Translations under genes and position numbers: made by a program
Notes under the pieces: generated by a model
What the model was told of the DNA's origin: nothing
The model's database searches: none
Seen by the model: the letters and a program-made list of their open reading frames with translations, nothing else
In this document: one piece after another, positions 1 to 12,226 of the stretch
Numbering within the stretch: position 1 is the first letter of the stretch
Layout: each line of letters begins with the position of its first letter
Source of the DNA: Pseudovirgaria hyperparasitica
Taxonomy: Eukaryota > Ascomycota > Dothideomycetes > Acrospermales > Acrospermaceae
DNA length: 58,248 bases
Direction of reading: 5' to 3'
NCBI RefSeq assembly: GCF_010093815.1
Contig: NW_022985569.1
Location: 354,874 to 413,121 of the forward strand

Positions 1-1620
1 ATTCTCCGCGGGAATTAGAGCGGGTATTAAGTAATCTAAATAAATATCTAAGGAAATAAGAAAACCCTTAAAGACTTAATTAAATCTACCTAGAATTCTA
101 ATATATTAGTAAAGAAAGTTATAAGTATAAAAGGAAGTACTATAGATCCGCCGTAGTTATTAAGATAGAAACGATAATCGGACGCGATCTACTTCTAAGG
201 CCGACTCTACGTGCCGGAAGGCGGCTTATAAATTAATATTTTAAGGGAATAGTATAATTACGCGTTAGTAGGATACTTTAGCGTTATAAGGACGGTCGAT
301 TTAATCCGAAGGACGTACGACTAGCCGGGTCTTTAGAAATATATAAAGGACTACATAAAAACGTATAACGTTTACTAGTATATAAAAGTATATAGATACT
401 TACTATATAGTAAATTAAGGCTATTACCTATACTAAAGGAGGCATAGAAGGAATTATTAATAGATTTCATTATAGATCTACCCCTAAGTAAGTATTCTAG
501 GTATATTTATAATAGTTTACTTATAGTTCTAGATAGATTTATAAAGATATTATACTACATCCCTATAAGAAAGATAATCTAAGTACCGGATCTTATAGAT
601 ATACTACTCCATAACGTAGTTCGGCTCTATAGTATACTAAATAGTATAGTTTTAGATAGAGGTCCGTAGATAACATCTAAATTTTAGAAGGATTTCTACT
701 ATATACTAGGAATTAAGCGGAAACTTAGTACTATATTCTATCTATAAATAGATAGATAAACGGAGCGGTAGAATTAGATAGTCGAGGCGTATTTACGTGT
801 ATATTATAACTATAAGTAGAATAACTAGGTAAGGTTAGTCTATGTCGCGGAATTCGCGTATAATAATAGCTAATATATATTAATCTACGTAAGTCTATTC
901 AAAGTAAACTTCGGTTAGAACTATAATATATAGTTCTTAGAGACTTAGTTTAAAGTAGAACGACCTAACGTTAAAGTAATAGAAATTACTATAGAACTAT
1001 TCTAAACGTAAAGAAGCGTTATAAAGTTACTATAAGATACTACGGATTATAGTAAATCGCACTATAACAAGGGTAGAAAACCCATGATCTTTAATATTAG
1101 GGATAAAGTTTTACTAAATAGTAAGAATATTCGTAGTATTAGGCTAAAGAAGAAGCTTAACTATATAATAATAGGTCTATATAAGATTACTCGTGTAATT
1201 AATAACCAGGTATACGAGTTATAACTCCCTCCTATATTAAAGATATATAATATATTCTATATTACGCTTCTCGAGCCATTTTATATCTTATCGTTACCGG
1301 ATCGTTCCGAATAGATACTATATAAAGTAGTTATGTAAGAAGGTATAGATATCTACGAAGTTAAGTAGATACTTAGCTAGTAACACGCCGAAGATAGTAC
1401 ATGGCTATATAAAATTTATTAGAAGGGATATAATTCTAACGAAGATACTTAGAAACCTATAATAAATATTAGTAAAGTAGCGATATTAGTATATAAGTAG
1501 CGATTAGTAAAGGAAGCCGTGGAATCGTAGAGAATTATACTAAAGTACGGCGATTTAATATTTTTTAGTATAGTTTAGCGCTAAGGACGGCCGCCTAAAA
1601 GGAAGAAGGTTAAAGAGACA
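1..1620 (+). pseudogene. Ty3/gypsy chromovirus A, integrase-chromodomain part of pol (RIP-inactivated, 5' end outside window)
   Basis: The plus-strand translation follows a Ty3/gypsy integrase once TAG/TAA are read as former Gln or Trp codons. A 'KEL-MDFI-DLPLS' segment near 440-490 and an 'LDRF-K' segment near 525 open the catalytic core. A 'DRG' motif lies near 655 and 'TDRQTER' near 750-765, followed by 'EAYLR'. A GPY/F-like C-terminal module follows, then a chromodomain with 'KGYNSNEDT' near 1415-1440, and a basic AT-hook-like 'GRPPKRKK' near 1585-1610. Integrase inserts the cDNA and the chromodomain targets it to heterochromatin. Protease, RT and RNase H should lie to the left of the window. 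In-frame stops occur at Gln/Trp positions, the expected RIP damage. Family assignment is firm; exact ends are approximate. Confidence 0.88.
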
Positions 1621-1657
1621 TAGATCTTTAAAAACACTCTAAGGAATTAAGGAACTT

Positions 1658-1711
1658 CCTTAGAAAGTTCGAACTTAGAACTCCTTTAGAAAGTTTAAAC
1701 TTAGAACTTTA
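1658..1711. repeat. Two-copy tandem repeat of about 26 bp
   Basis: The unit 'ccttagaaagttcgaactta' plus 'gaact' occurs twice in a row with two base differences. It lies just downstream of the gypsy A coding end, so it probably belongs to that element's 3' untranslated region or LTR. No function can be inferred. Confidence 0.6.
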
Positions 1712-1899
1712 AAAAAATTTAACTAAAAAAGAGACTTAGAAAAATGATTTACTAAGAGAAATGGACATCGAAAATTAGTACCGATTAGTATAGATCGGTA
1801 TAGATTACTAAAGAGATTAAAGAAGTTATTATTAAAGAAAGATAAAATTAAGAAAGCTAAAAGAAAATATAAAGATCTATATAGATCTATATAAATTCG

Positions 1900-3200
1900 T
1901 ACTAATCTATCTAGAAGAAGTAAGATCGCTTTAAAATTAAAACTAAAAACTAAAAACGCTAGATAAAAGAAATATATTAGTACCGATTAGTATAGATCTA
2001 AACTAATTAAGTTAGAGTAGGAGTAGAAGTACTAATTACCGCGATAGTTATATCTAATTCCTTCTACTAGTTCTTATTTAGCATAGTATAGAGCTTTATA
2101 ATATAAGTCTCTAGCCTTTCGTTCTAACGCTATAAATTCTATATAGCGCGTCTTATAGCTATAAACTCCTCTATAGAAACCTACGGAGCGGCGGGACCTA
2201 GAATAGAGAGAGATAGACCGGCGCGGGCACGCTAAGAATTATATAAATTAGCGAAAAGATTTAATAATCGGTATAGAACCATATACCTTTAGTATAGAAA
2301 CTTCTAGATTAGAGCTATCTTCCCTAAATTTACGGCTCTTTAGTATACGCGAGGAGGGAACCTTAGCCTTTTTACTAGAATCTTTTCTAGGAATTTTAAT
2401 ATTACTAGTATATAGAAAGAAGTCCGAAGTAGTAGAGATTTTAGTACTATTATAGAGATTAATATATATTAATAAGAATCTATAATAATTTAAGAAAAAC
2501 GATATTACCTAGTAATCGTAGTAATAATAGCTATAGTAGATTCTAATAAATCCTTACGGATCTTATTAGAATCGTACTCCTAGGCGTAACCCTTACCTTA
2601 GGTATATAGCTCGTAGAAAGCCTTCTCTAAGGTATTACAATTAGTAGTACTACGCTCCTTATTAGTAGAGGTTACTAGAGGCCTAGTAGTAATCTATACT
2701 AATATAAGTAAATCTACGTAAAGTTCTTCGAACTTATTTAATTACCTATAAGTAATAACGCTTCTTAGTTATATAAGTACTATATATTATAGATTTAGTA
2801 CTACCGTAAGCGATATATAACGGAAAGCAATAACTATAATAATATATAGCTAGATTATTAGAGCCCGGCCTAGGTCGGGGTAGATTAATAGCTTTTAATA
2901 TATTAGTAATGTATATAAGATAGGGATTATTCGAAGGCGCCTGTTTCCGTACTAATTACTTTAGAGCGTTAAGATTTCGGGAAACTATATTATAATTATT
3001 ACTAATTTATATAGATTATTATAAATTATTATTATTACTAGCTAAATACGGCACGAAAATTAGTAAATTATATAAATCGTACTAAATTATAGTAAATCTA
3101 TATAAATCTATATCTATAAGGATTGGGTAATATATCTAATAATCTAAAAAACTCTATAAAGAGTTAAGAAGTTTTTTAAAGAAAGGAGAATTTCTAAGAA
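1900..3200 (-). pseudogene. Possible minus-strand coding remnant, family unknown
   Basis: Read on the minus strand with TAG/TAA as Gln/Trp, about 2500-3000 gives protein-like text: a Pro/Arg-rich 'LPRPRPGSNN' followed by a Tyr/Cys-containing stretch and 'KSIIYSTYITKKRYYL', then, in a shifted frame, 'NTLEKAFYEL'. The composition is far from what random RIP'd DNA gives (Pro/Arg clusters, charged alternation). I do not recognise the family and at least one frameshift is needed. It could be a gag-like piece of another retroelement or a fragment of a host gene. The rest of 1900-3200 shows nothing I can name. Confidence 0.3.
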
Positions 3201-3210
3201 AAGATTTTAA

Positions 3211-3281
3211 TATAGGTAGTACCTAGGCTTACCTAATTATATTACGTGATACGCTAGGCCTAATTAGGTAATCTTACCTAT
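3211..3281. repeat. Nested inverted repeats (possible MITE or hairpin)
   Basis: Two nested inverted repeats are visible. 'ttacctaatta' at 3229-3239 pairs perfectly with 'taattaggtaa' at 3261-3271. An outer 'ataggta'/'tacctat' pair flanks it. The loop is about 21 nt. It may be a small foldback element or an LTR-internal hairpin. No target-site duplication was recognised. Confidence 0.5.
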
Positions 3282-3719
3282 GTAAGAATTTAGGATAGAT
3301 AAACTCTAGTTTATTAGGAAAACGCTTATATAAATCTTAGATTAGTAAATATTAGTAAATATCTAAGACGAAGTATAGAGAATGACTAAGGTCTTACGAG
3401 ACTTAGGATAGGGATATAGAAATAGATAATAATCTAGGTTACTAAGGGTAGCTTTCTAGAGGGAAGAGATAATTATTAGAACTTAGTCTTAGGTATAACC
3501 TAATCTATATATACCTTAGCTAATAGGGTTAGAAGGTGGCGGGAAGGGTAGTAAATAGTTACGTGCTAGATAGATCGGCGTCCCTTTATATATATACTCT
3601 TAGATTTCTACTAAAAGGGTTCGGTAGTAATTCGTTCTAGAATAGAATATACTATATTATTCTATCTAACTATACTACTATCTAATAACCCTATTCTTAC
3701 AACGGCTAAGTAAAGTAAT

Positions 3720-4553
3720 AGATAGATAAAGGTCTTAACTACTATAAGCTAGGGACCGCCAAAGAGTAGGCGAACTCTATAAAAGAATATAAGAACTCTA
3801 AAGGGGCCCTTATAGTAAACGCGGTATCTATAGAGAATATCTATAAGGCGCTAGAGAAGAAGAAAGAGCTATTACTAGAATAGATACGGAAGATACTACC
3901 CCCGTAACTCTAGAATATAGCTCTACTATTTTCTAAAAGGGAAGTAGATAAACTCACGCCGTACTAACTAGGTATTAATTATAAAATTAAGATATATAAG
4001 AAAGCGGATAGAATACTAATAGACTTACTATAGAGATAGCTATTTAGTATAGTAAAGGACGAGCTTCTTATACTAGTAAAACTTCTAAGAGACCTTCTAG
4101 TAAAAGAGCTAATTTAGTATACTATATTAGAAGCTATAGCCTCTATATTATTTATAAGAAAGCCTAGCGGAGGACTCTAGTTCTATTATAACACTACGCC
4201 TTAAATACTATTACTAAGCCCGACTAATATCTCTTACTACTAATACTAGAGACCCTCCGAAATCTAACGGACGCTAAATAGTTAACTAAGGTAGATGTTA
4301 TCGCCGCCTTCTACTAGATCCGTATAGCCTCTAGCCACGAATATAAGATAGCGTTTAGAACTCGGCTAGGGTTATTTAAATAGATAGTATACCCGTTTAG
4401 ATTATTAGAGGCTCTAGTAACCTTCTAATAGTATATTAACTTCTTACTATAAGAATAGCTAGATAACTTTACTTTAGTCTATATAGATAATATAATTATC
4501 TACTTAAATAGATTAAAGAAAGACTACTTTAGTAAAGTATATATTATTCTTTA
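3720..4553 (+). pseudogene. Gypsy B reverse transcriptase, N-terminal block
   Basis: The plus strand encodes the start of a Ty3/gypsy RT. A 'PY-LGINYKI' segment (classical 'PHRPGIDHKI') lies near 3960-3990. 'RKPSGGLRF' is near 4155-4185, 'KVDVIAAF' near 4290-4315, 'AFRTRLGLF' near 4350-4380, and 'YIDNIIIY' near 4480-4505 at the active-site YxDD position, where the second Asp is read as Asn. RT copies the genomic RNA into cDNA. The block ends exactly at the LINE-1 target duplication and resumes at 9868 with RNase H. Stops fall only where Gln or Trp are expected. Confidence 0.88.
4540..4553. repeat. LINE-1 target-site duplication, left copy
   Basis: The 14-bp sequence tatattattcttta here is repeated exactly at 9854-9867, on the far side of LINE-1. 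It duplicates gypsy B sequence just after the RT active-site motif. Its 3' copy abuts an (ATT)n tail, so the exact left edge of the duplication is ambiguous by a few bases. Confidence 0.88.
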
Positions 4554-4794
4554 ATGAAAAACTTCTTTTACATCCCCAAGAGGCCAACTTGGTCCATTCG
4601 GGGTAATATAGCGAGATACACACCTTAATCGATAGAGTATACTAAGTACACCAACTACTACTACACGCACGTACGTACAGCGTCGAAACCAAGACGTTAT
4701 CGCCGTGTAAAGATATATATATACCCTCTTAAAATCCTCACGGAGATAGAGGCACGGACCACGCTACTAGAACGCCAATACGCCGACCCCCTTT

Positions 4795-4825
4795 TTATTA
4801 GTTAAGGGTAGCCCTTAACTAATAA
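4795..4825. repeat. Perfect 14-bp-stem hairpin in the LINE-1 5' UTR
   Basis: The arm ttattagttaaggg is followed by a 3-nt loop and its exact reverse complement. The same hairpin recurs near the 3' end of this LINE (9583-9615) and in other family members on both sides. See the corresponding finding. Confidence 0.92.
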
Positions 4826-4976
4826 ATATAGCGGCCTTAGGCACCGATATACCCTGGTATATACTGGATATACCCCTACCGGTATAATAGAAAAGGCCAT
4901 ATAGCGACATTACCGAGGGTAACTATATATCTATCTAAAATATAGAACACACCTAAAGGCGCACGCCGCCATAGAT

Positions 4977-6250
4977 AGACGGAATAAAGGGGACCCCGAG
5001 AGGAGAAACCCTCCTAGATCGTATTAACTACTAGGTAGCACGTATAGAGAAGGAAGCCGGAGAGGGCTAGAAGACCCTCCTATATATATTCTAGAACCTT
5101 ATCTAGAATCTAAAGGGAATTACGGAGGAGGAGAAGAAGATATAACTAGGAGGACTAGAGGGTAGGCTCGACTAAATAGAGGCTAGTCTACGTAGAATCT
5201 AGGAGGAACTTACTTAAGGTAAGCGCCCTAGTATATAGGTATAAATAGTAGTAATACTAGAGGCTATACTATGGGCCCCCCGGACCGGTAACGCGGCGTA
5301 TAGTATATACATTATAATCTAGGATAAGGATACCCTAGTATAGGTCTAGTAAGCATCCCTAAAGGATATAGTAAGTAAGATTAATAAATAAAAGGGAATA
5401 TAGTTAAATATTATCGCCGCTAAACTTACGCTAGGAGGAGTAGTACTTACTATGATAACGAATATCGTGTAGTAGACTATCTCGCGCGATCCGAACGCGA
5501 TTAGTAGCATCTTCCTAGGCGCCTCTATTAGGGCGGCCATATACCCGATATAGGTATACTCTATATCTATAAGCGGATAGGTTATTAGAGAAGAGGATAT
5601 TACACGGATAGAATAGTTAAACGAGCGAAAATACCTAGGGATTAAGATCGTAAGAGTATGGTAGAAGAATATATAAGGGATTAAAACCAGATCGAAGGTA
5701 TACTCTACTATAATAGTAGAGCTTAAGGACCCCGCCCTCGCGTATTAAATTATATAAGAGGGATTCCTAGCGGAAGGGGAGCTTCTTATAGCGGAACTAT
5801 GGGATATAGTATAGGCGATAATATAGTGCTTCAACTATTAGGGATACGGGTATACGGCATAGCGGTACTCCTAAAAGACCAGGTATAGGTAGTATTAATA
5901 AGAACATAGTACCTAGGAGTACCCCTACGGGATACGAGGAGAGGGCTAGAGGGATAGGGATACGGCGAAGTACTCTAACTACGACGGTAAGCATCTATTA
6001 TAGTCGGCTACGTGCGCGAAACGTAAATAGGTTACTAAATATATCTACTTAATCCGGATAAAGGGAGTAAGGTAGCTATAAATAATATAATCTACTACCG
6101 TTCCTCTCTTTACTATAATACTACTACTATAGACTACCTTCTTATGAGAAAGTAGTTAGAAATAGTAAACTATTCTAAGAAAGCTAATAATAGGACGGCC
6201 CTAAGGAATTACTAAGGCCGCCGCCGTATAAGGATAGTCGCGTCTTAGAG
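4977..6250 (+). pseudogene. LINE-1 ORF1, gag-like protein with three zinc knuckles
   Basis: ORF1 of fungal LINEs encodes a nucleic-acid-binding gag-like protein that packages the element RNA. At 5829-6015 the plus frame shows the pattern of three consecutive CCHC-type knuckles: 'CFNY-GYGYTA-RY', then a second around 'EHST-EYPYG', then 'YSNYDGKHL'. Several Cys and His have become Tyr, as expected from TGC/TGT to TAC/TAT and CAC/CAT to TAC/TAT under RIP. The N-terminal part is charged and Arg-rich without a recognisable domain. The start is approximate because no convincing ATG survives. Confidence 0.8.
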
Positions 6251-6261
6251 GAACGAATATA

Positions 6262-9200
6262 TAGGCCTATATATTCCCCAGCACCTAATAAGAGACTAAG
6301 ACATACTCCTAATTATATAGGTAAACGTATAGTATAAATATAAGAACTAGGCGATACTCCTCGAGGAGACCGGAGCTGTAATACTCGCTATATAGGAGCT
6401 ATATAAATACTACTAGACGAATAAACCAATAACACACCTAGGATATTATATAATACACCCCCTAGGACCGGAGAGGAGAGTCCTCTTCCACGTCTATAAG
6501 TCTATTCTACTCTTATTATGGTCGTATACTAAACGGGACAACCTCCGGATAATACTACACCTCTAGACAAATATCGGACCCCTCTATATACATAATATAT
6601 ATAATTAGAACCGATTGCTTTAGGCGGATAATATACTTAAGGGCACTACCGAGCTAGAATAATATATCCTCCTAGGAGACTTTAACCTCTATTATAGCTA
6701 GTAGGGTAGACTAACCGTTATCCGCGAAGAGCTTTAAGCTAGAGAACTATATACCTAATACCACGGCTTTCTATACCTTCTTATACTAGTAGGATAGATT
6801 ACCTAGCGAAAATATAAATAAGATAAGGGCGGATCCACACTCGACCTCACCCTAGCTACTAGATATATTTATAATAGGACTTAATACTACCGCCTAAGCC
6901 TTATATAGATAGACTCCGACTATAAATATATAGAGACCGTAATAGACGTATCTACCCCTTAAGACTAACAAGGGCGATAGCTATAGAAGGATACTAACTA
7001 GGAAAAGTACCTAAAGGACCTGGAATCGACGATCCTAGACCCGTCTATAGTCGACGTATCTAATGGCCCGGCCATTAACTAGGCCGTGAACACACTCCTA
7101 TAGGCGTACTAGGGAGTAAGAGATAAACACGTGCCGTACTAAATGTATAGACCCCTAGACCCGAAAAGCATACCTTAAGTATAAGAGTATAGGCGAGAAG
7201 TCTAGAGATTATATACACGCGTATACTATAACTATATACCTAAAGCGTAGGATAAATAGAGAGAGGCGAGAAGATAACGAGATAAGGTCCTCCGCTATAA
7301 GCGACGTAAATAGTAGCGTATAGTTACGGATAGATATACACGTAATACTACTAGACTATGGTATATAGTAAAATGGGCTAAAAGTACCGCCTCCCCAACA
7401 CCTATACCACTTATACCTCCCCTTATATATTAAGAAAAGACATACTCCACGAGCCTCGAGAAAATAGAGATTCTATAAGAGGTTATATTCCCTCTCCTAG
7501 AACCTATAGACCTATTAGATATTAATAGCACGGAATACCCGGAAGCCGTAAGTATCCCTAGGGAAATCACGGACGATAATATACTCGGTACTATTAAGAC
7601 ACTCCCGAACGATAAAGCGCCCGGGCTAGACGGAATTCCGAATCGATGCCTTAAGAGGACTATATAGGCGACCTTACTAATTATAGGCTATATATTCCGA
7701 GCGTACGCCCGTATAGGATACCACCTATAGAGCTTCCGAACTATATATATAGTTATACTTCTAAAACTAGGGAAGAGCCTAAACACGCCGAAGGGATAGA
7801 GGCCAATCGCCCTCCTCTCCTACCTTAGTAAGGTACTAGAAGCCACGATTACTAAGAAGATAAGTATAGTAGTATAGGTACACGGCCTTCTCCTAGTAAA
7901 CCAGAAGGCGAAGGTAGGAAGCTCCCTAATTATAGCCATTTAACACATCCTTAAGGTTATCTAGACTATATAGAAATAAGGACGAGTCGTTACGCTACTC
8001 TCCCTAGACATAGTAGGGGCGTTTAATAAGGTAAACTATATAAGACTTATCTATAACCTCCGGATGAGGCGAATACCTAAGTGGATTATACGATTTATAT
8101 AGTCCTTCCTCGCGTAAAGGACTACTTAAATATATATCCCCGGATACCGAAGCGAATATAAGGAGACGGTATACGGCATCCCGTAAGGGAGTACTATCTC
8201 CCCAATCCTCTTCCTCTTCTTTATAGTAGACCTCCTTTAGAGAATAGAATATATAGAGGTAGTTAGATACGCGGACGATATATACCTCCTCGTAGTCGAT
8301 AATAGTACTAGTAGAACATGTACACGACTCGAACGAGACCACGAGAAATACGTCTAGTAGATAAAGCGCCACGGAGTAAAATTCGCACCTAAAAAATACT
8401 AGCTTATATACTTTATTAACCGCTATAGAGAATAGGCTACTAGAGAGGGGGCACGTCGCCCCTAAATCGACGCCTTTATAGAACTACTAGTATAGAGTAT
8501 ACGCGCACTTGGCGTTATAATTAATAATAAGCTAAAATAGAGACCATAGGTGGCACACGCCGTCTCTAGAGCCCTCTAGGTAGAAACCGCTATACGCCGG
8601 ATTACGGCATCTATATAGGGAATAGCCTAGGATAAGGCGAGACAGCTATACGTCTCCCTAGTACGCCTAGCCTTTATATACGGACACGAGTGCTAGTATA
8701 CGGCCCTTATATAAGCTCGGCGGGTAAAGCTTAAGTCTATATAAAACCGTATACTCCGCCTTATCTCCGGCGTATATAAAGCTACTAATACGACGCTCCT
8801 CTAACGTGAGACAAACGTAACGAGTATATAGGACTTCTACTAGACATAGAGACTTATATACTTTACTAAATAATAAGTATAAGAACGTGGAGGAGATAGG
8901 GTATATACCTTCGCTATACTACGTACACGTATCCGCGCGCATTACTAGGCCCTCCCTACTATAGAATAAACTCGAGTATAATATAAATACTATATAGAGA
9001 CGGACTCGAGCTAGACCGTGTAGGAGGTTTAAAATAACCCGGATACCGTCCCGAGCTAATAGAGCCCTAAGAAGCTTAGCCGCGTTATACGGTCGTGGAT
9101 CTAGGATAAATAGAGGGAGGTACTTAAAGCCTAGTAGGCCTCCTAATAGAATAGGTATCTAGAATGGATCTAAGAGCCTTAGAAGGAACTAAGTAAATAG

Positions 9201-9490
9201 ATATATAAAGGGCTAACGAAGGCCTAAGCATCCATACTCCTCTAAGCCCGAATAGGCGCTATAGGTCTTCTATATTACCTCTACTAGAGAGACGTCCTAG
9301 ATATACCTCCCTAGTATAAGGACTACGGCCGGAGAGGTATAATACGCCACTACCTCGCGACGTGCTCTAGCCTCTATACTCTAAGATAAGCCCTTATCCG
9401 TATAATAAGGACCTCCGACATCACGCGATAGCTTAATAAGTACTCTAAGGATGTCGCCTAATAGATGCTCGCATACCTTCCTCTCCCCTA
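6262..9490 (+). pseudogene. LINE-1 ORF2: AP-type endonuclease and reverse transcriptase
   Basis: The first domain (about 6300-6960) is an EEP/AP endonuclease. It shows 'AI-EL' around 6390, 'LLGDFNLYYS' around 6668-6700, 'STLDLTLATR' around 6835-6865, and 'SDYKY' around 6918 (former SDH motif, His to Tyr). It nicks target DNA. The RT domain follows: 'NDKAPGLDGIPNRCLKR' at about 7605-7655, 'SLDIVGAFNKV' at about 8000-8035, 'GIP-GSTISPILF' at about 8175-8215, and an intact 'YADD' active site near 8268-8280. A C-terminal 'LTKA-ASILL-ARIGAIGLLYYLY' segment followed by a degraded Cys-rich motif is typical of fungal LINE RTs. No RNase H domain was seen between RT and this tail. Confidence 0.9.
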
Positions 9491-9582
9491 GTTCTAGTAG
9501 ACCCGTATATATATACTAGAAGAAGCCCGATATATACTAGAAGAACCCCGGTATACGTCGGAAGAACCCCGGGAGAACCGCG

Positions 9583-9615
9583 ATTATTAGTTAAGGGTAG
9601 CCCTTAACTAATAAT
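9583..9615. repeat. Hairpin in the LINE-1 3' UTR (15-bp perfect stem)
   Basis: attattagttaaggg at 9583-9597 and its reverse complement at 9601-9615 are separated by a 3-nt loop. It is essentially identical to the 5' UTR hairpin at 4795-4825, about 240 bp in from the element's 3' end. Confidence 0.92.
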
Positions 9616-9853
9616 CTCCGTACCTACACGTGCTGCCTAAGGGCAAACCATTATAATATAGACTATAGGCCCATAGGTAGCCCCTAGGGCTATATATATA
9701 TAAAGAACGAGAGGATAGACAGAGCGTAGTCATGGATATGAGTAAGTTTTTTCTATTCGTAGGTTTCTTCTTATATAGTAGCTTAGACTAGAGGAGGTAT
9801 ACGCCTATAGAGTGGTACTCTACCTAGTTTACCAATATTATTATTATTATTAT

Positions 9854-9867
9854 TATATTATTCTTTA
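9854..9867. repeat. LINE-1 target-site duplication, right copy
   Basis: Exact second copy of the 14-bp tatattattcttta found at 4540-4553. Gypsy B sequence resumes immediately after it. Confidence 0.88.
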
Positions 9868-11962
9868 GAAGCTCTAGGACGGAGACCTCTATCTAGACCC
9901 TAGGAAAAGTAAGTTTACTTATAAAAAGATTAAGTACCTTAGGTTTATTATATATACTAATAGAAAAGATATAGACTCTAATCTAGAGAAGCTAGAAGTA
10001 GTAAAGAACTAGTAGAAGCTAAATACCTAGAAGGAAGTATAATAGTTCCTTAGATTCTATAACTACTACCGGATATTTATTATAAACTATTCTAAGCTAG
10101 CCGGGCCTCTTACGGTACTTACTAGTAAGAATACTCTATTCTTCTAGAGAAAGAATAAGGAAGAGTTATTCCGGGCCCTAAAGGAGAAGTTCTTAGAGGC
10201 CCTAGTTATAGTATACTAGGACCCTTATTAGAAGATATTTCTTAAGATAGACTATAGTAGATTTACGCTTAGAGGAGTACTACTTTAGAAAAATAAAGGA
10301 ATTCTTAGACCTATTAGATTTTTCTTATAGAAGCTAAATAAAGTAGAGATTAACTATAATATCTATAATAAGGAGATACTCGCTATAATCTTCTACTTAA
10401 AGTTCTAGAACTCTAAGTTAAAAGCGTATAGTCCCTTTACTATATAGATAGACTATAAGAACCTTAAATACTTTATAATAAAGCGTTATCTATTAGAATA
10501 CTAAATATAGTAGTACGAAACCTTATCTAAGTACTAGTTCTCTCTAGTTTACTAACTAGAATCTAAAGTAGTTATCCCTAATACTCTATCGAGATAGAAA
10601 TAAGATATACTTAGAGTAGATAATAAAGAGTCTAGGTTCTATAGGTTTCTAGACCCTAAGAATATAAAAGATTAGCTAGTCCCTAAGGTAAGGCTATCGG
10701 TAGCCTATACTATTAACTTACTATTTAAGAATATATTACTAGGGACTAAGCCTATCTATAAAAAGCCGGCTTCCCTAGAACCTTTCTAGAACTACTCTCT
10801 AAATAATCTATAGACTATAATAGTAGAAAAGAACTTAATATACTAAACTATACTCCGTATAGTAACGGGAGAAGTATAGTTATTTCTAAGTAAGATAAAG
10901 CTAAAAGTCTAAGTAGTAGATTATAGTATTAGCTTAGAGGGCTACCTTAACTACTATAGAAAATTATAGGTACTAGATATAAAGGTAACTACGGAAGCCG
11001 AGTATAAAGTACTAGGGCCTAGCGAGTTAGAAGGGGACGTTCTTTAGACTAAGCTTATCTAGTCTATATAACTTACTACTCTATAGCTATCTAGGCCGAG
11101 ATTCTACCGCTTCTATACTAGTACGAAGCTTCTACTAGCCGCTATAGATAAGATATATAAGATAGTTTCTATAAAATTATAACTACTATAGGCGGAATAA
11201 GGTATAGTAGGAATAAAAACACGGACTTCTAAAGCCTCTTCTAGTCTCTAATTATTTCTTCTAGAAGATCTTAATAGACTTTATTACTAACCTACCTAGC
11301 TTAGAAGGGAACCGCTACTTATAGGTTATTAAAGACCGCCTAAGTAAGACTATAGTATTATAAGCGATATCTACTATAAAGATAGAGAAATACACTAAGG
11401 TATTTATAGATTACTAGGTAAGATACTATAGTATACCTTTAGTAATAACAAGCGATTAAGGAATAAACTAGACTAGCTATTTCTAGAAGACCTTTTATAG
11501 CCTTACCGGAGTAATCTAAAGACTAAGCTCTATATACTATCCTTAAATAGATAGAGACCTAGAGAGAATAAACTAGGAGATATAGAGCTACTTATGAAAC
11601 TTTATTAATTAGAAATAGTCTAATTAGAAAACCTAGCTTCTAACTATATAACTAGTACTAAACGCGCGCTACTAAGTAGGGCTAGAAATAAGTCTATTCT
11701 TCGCTACCTATAGATATAATCTACTATCCCCCGTGCCTCTATAGATAGAAGCTAACTCTAGTTTCTTACTCTCTACTAAATAAAGAGTAGAAACCTTTAT
11801 AAAAAAGATAAAGAATATTACTAAGCTATATTAAGTAAATATAGTAGAGGCCGCCTAAAAGTAAGAGAAGTCCGCGAATAGAAAGTAAACTCTAGTACTA
11901 GTATACCGCGTAGAAGATAAAGTATAGCTTAATTTAAGAAACTATATAATAAGTTAACTAAA
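9868..11962 (+). pseudogene. Gypsy B RNase H and integrase block
   Basis: Immediately after LINE-1 the frame gives the RT connection and RNase H. 'YYRIFIINYSKLAGPLT' lies near 10060-10115, 'FRALKEKFLEA' near 10170-10200, and 'KLNKVEINYNIYNKEILAI' near 10330-10390. An 'ETLSKY-FSL' segment near 10520 ends the RNase H part. The integrase core follows with 'ITSD-GIN-TSYF' near 11445-11480, 'LSSIYYP-IDRDLERIN-EI' near 11520-11585 (the HPQTDGQTER region), and 'LVLNAR' near 11655. The GPY/F module ('YRVEDKV-LNLRNY') runs into the LINE-2 insertion point at 11962. Gln and Trp codons are uniformly stops. Confidence 0.88.
11945..11962. repeat. LINE-2 target-site duplication, left copy
   Basis: The 18-bp sequence tataataagttaactaaa recurs exactly at 17239-17256 beyond LINE-2. 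It duplicates gypsy B integrase C-terminal coding sequence. Confidence 0.93.
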
Positions 11963-12195
11963 AAACTTCTTACACCCTAACGGACCAAACTGGTCAATTC
12001 GGGGTAAAACAGCGATTTACATATATCAAACGATAGAGTACACCGAGTATAATAACCTCCAACACACGTGCGTATATATAGCGTATAATACGCGACGATA
12101 CCGACGTATAGAGACACTATATACATACGCTTAAAGACTCTTCGATAATACGAGTATAGACTATATCTAATAAACGCCAACACGCCGACCCCCTT

Positions 12196-12226
12196 TTATT
12201 AGTTAAGGGCTGCCCTTAACTAATAA
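12196..12226. repeat. 5' UTR hairpin of LINE-2
   Basis: Perfect 14-bp stem (ttattagttaaggg and complement) with loop ctg. It is the same structure as in LINE-1 and LINE-6. The arms are identical between copies while the loop varies (tag, ctg, tta). Confidence 0.92.

Larger units (their letters stand above)
4554..9853 (+). mobile_element. LINE-1: near-full-length Tad/I-type non-LTR retrotransposon
   Basis: A 5.3-kb non-LTR element with two coding regions (gag-like ORF1, then endonuclease-RT ORF2) and a 3' (ATT)n tail at about 9836-9853. It is bounded by a perfect 14-bp target-site duplication. The 5' end (aaaaacttctt) matches those of LINE-2 and LINE-6, so this copy is full length or nearly so. 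It keeps many CA, TG and CpG sites, which places it among the younger, less eroded copies. It sits inside gypsy B in the same orientation as the host element. The Tad/I assignment rests on domain order and zinc-knuckle ORF1, which is known for fungal Tad-like LINEs. Confidence 0.92.

Noticed and set aside
8004-8372. 122-codon open frame on the minus strand
   Set aside because: It lies antisense to the LINE-1 RT motifs (including YADD). It is open only because RIP removes TGA and leaves stops on the sense strand. Composition and position mark it as a shadow.
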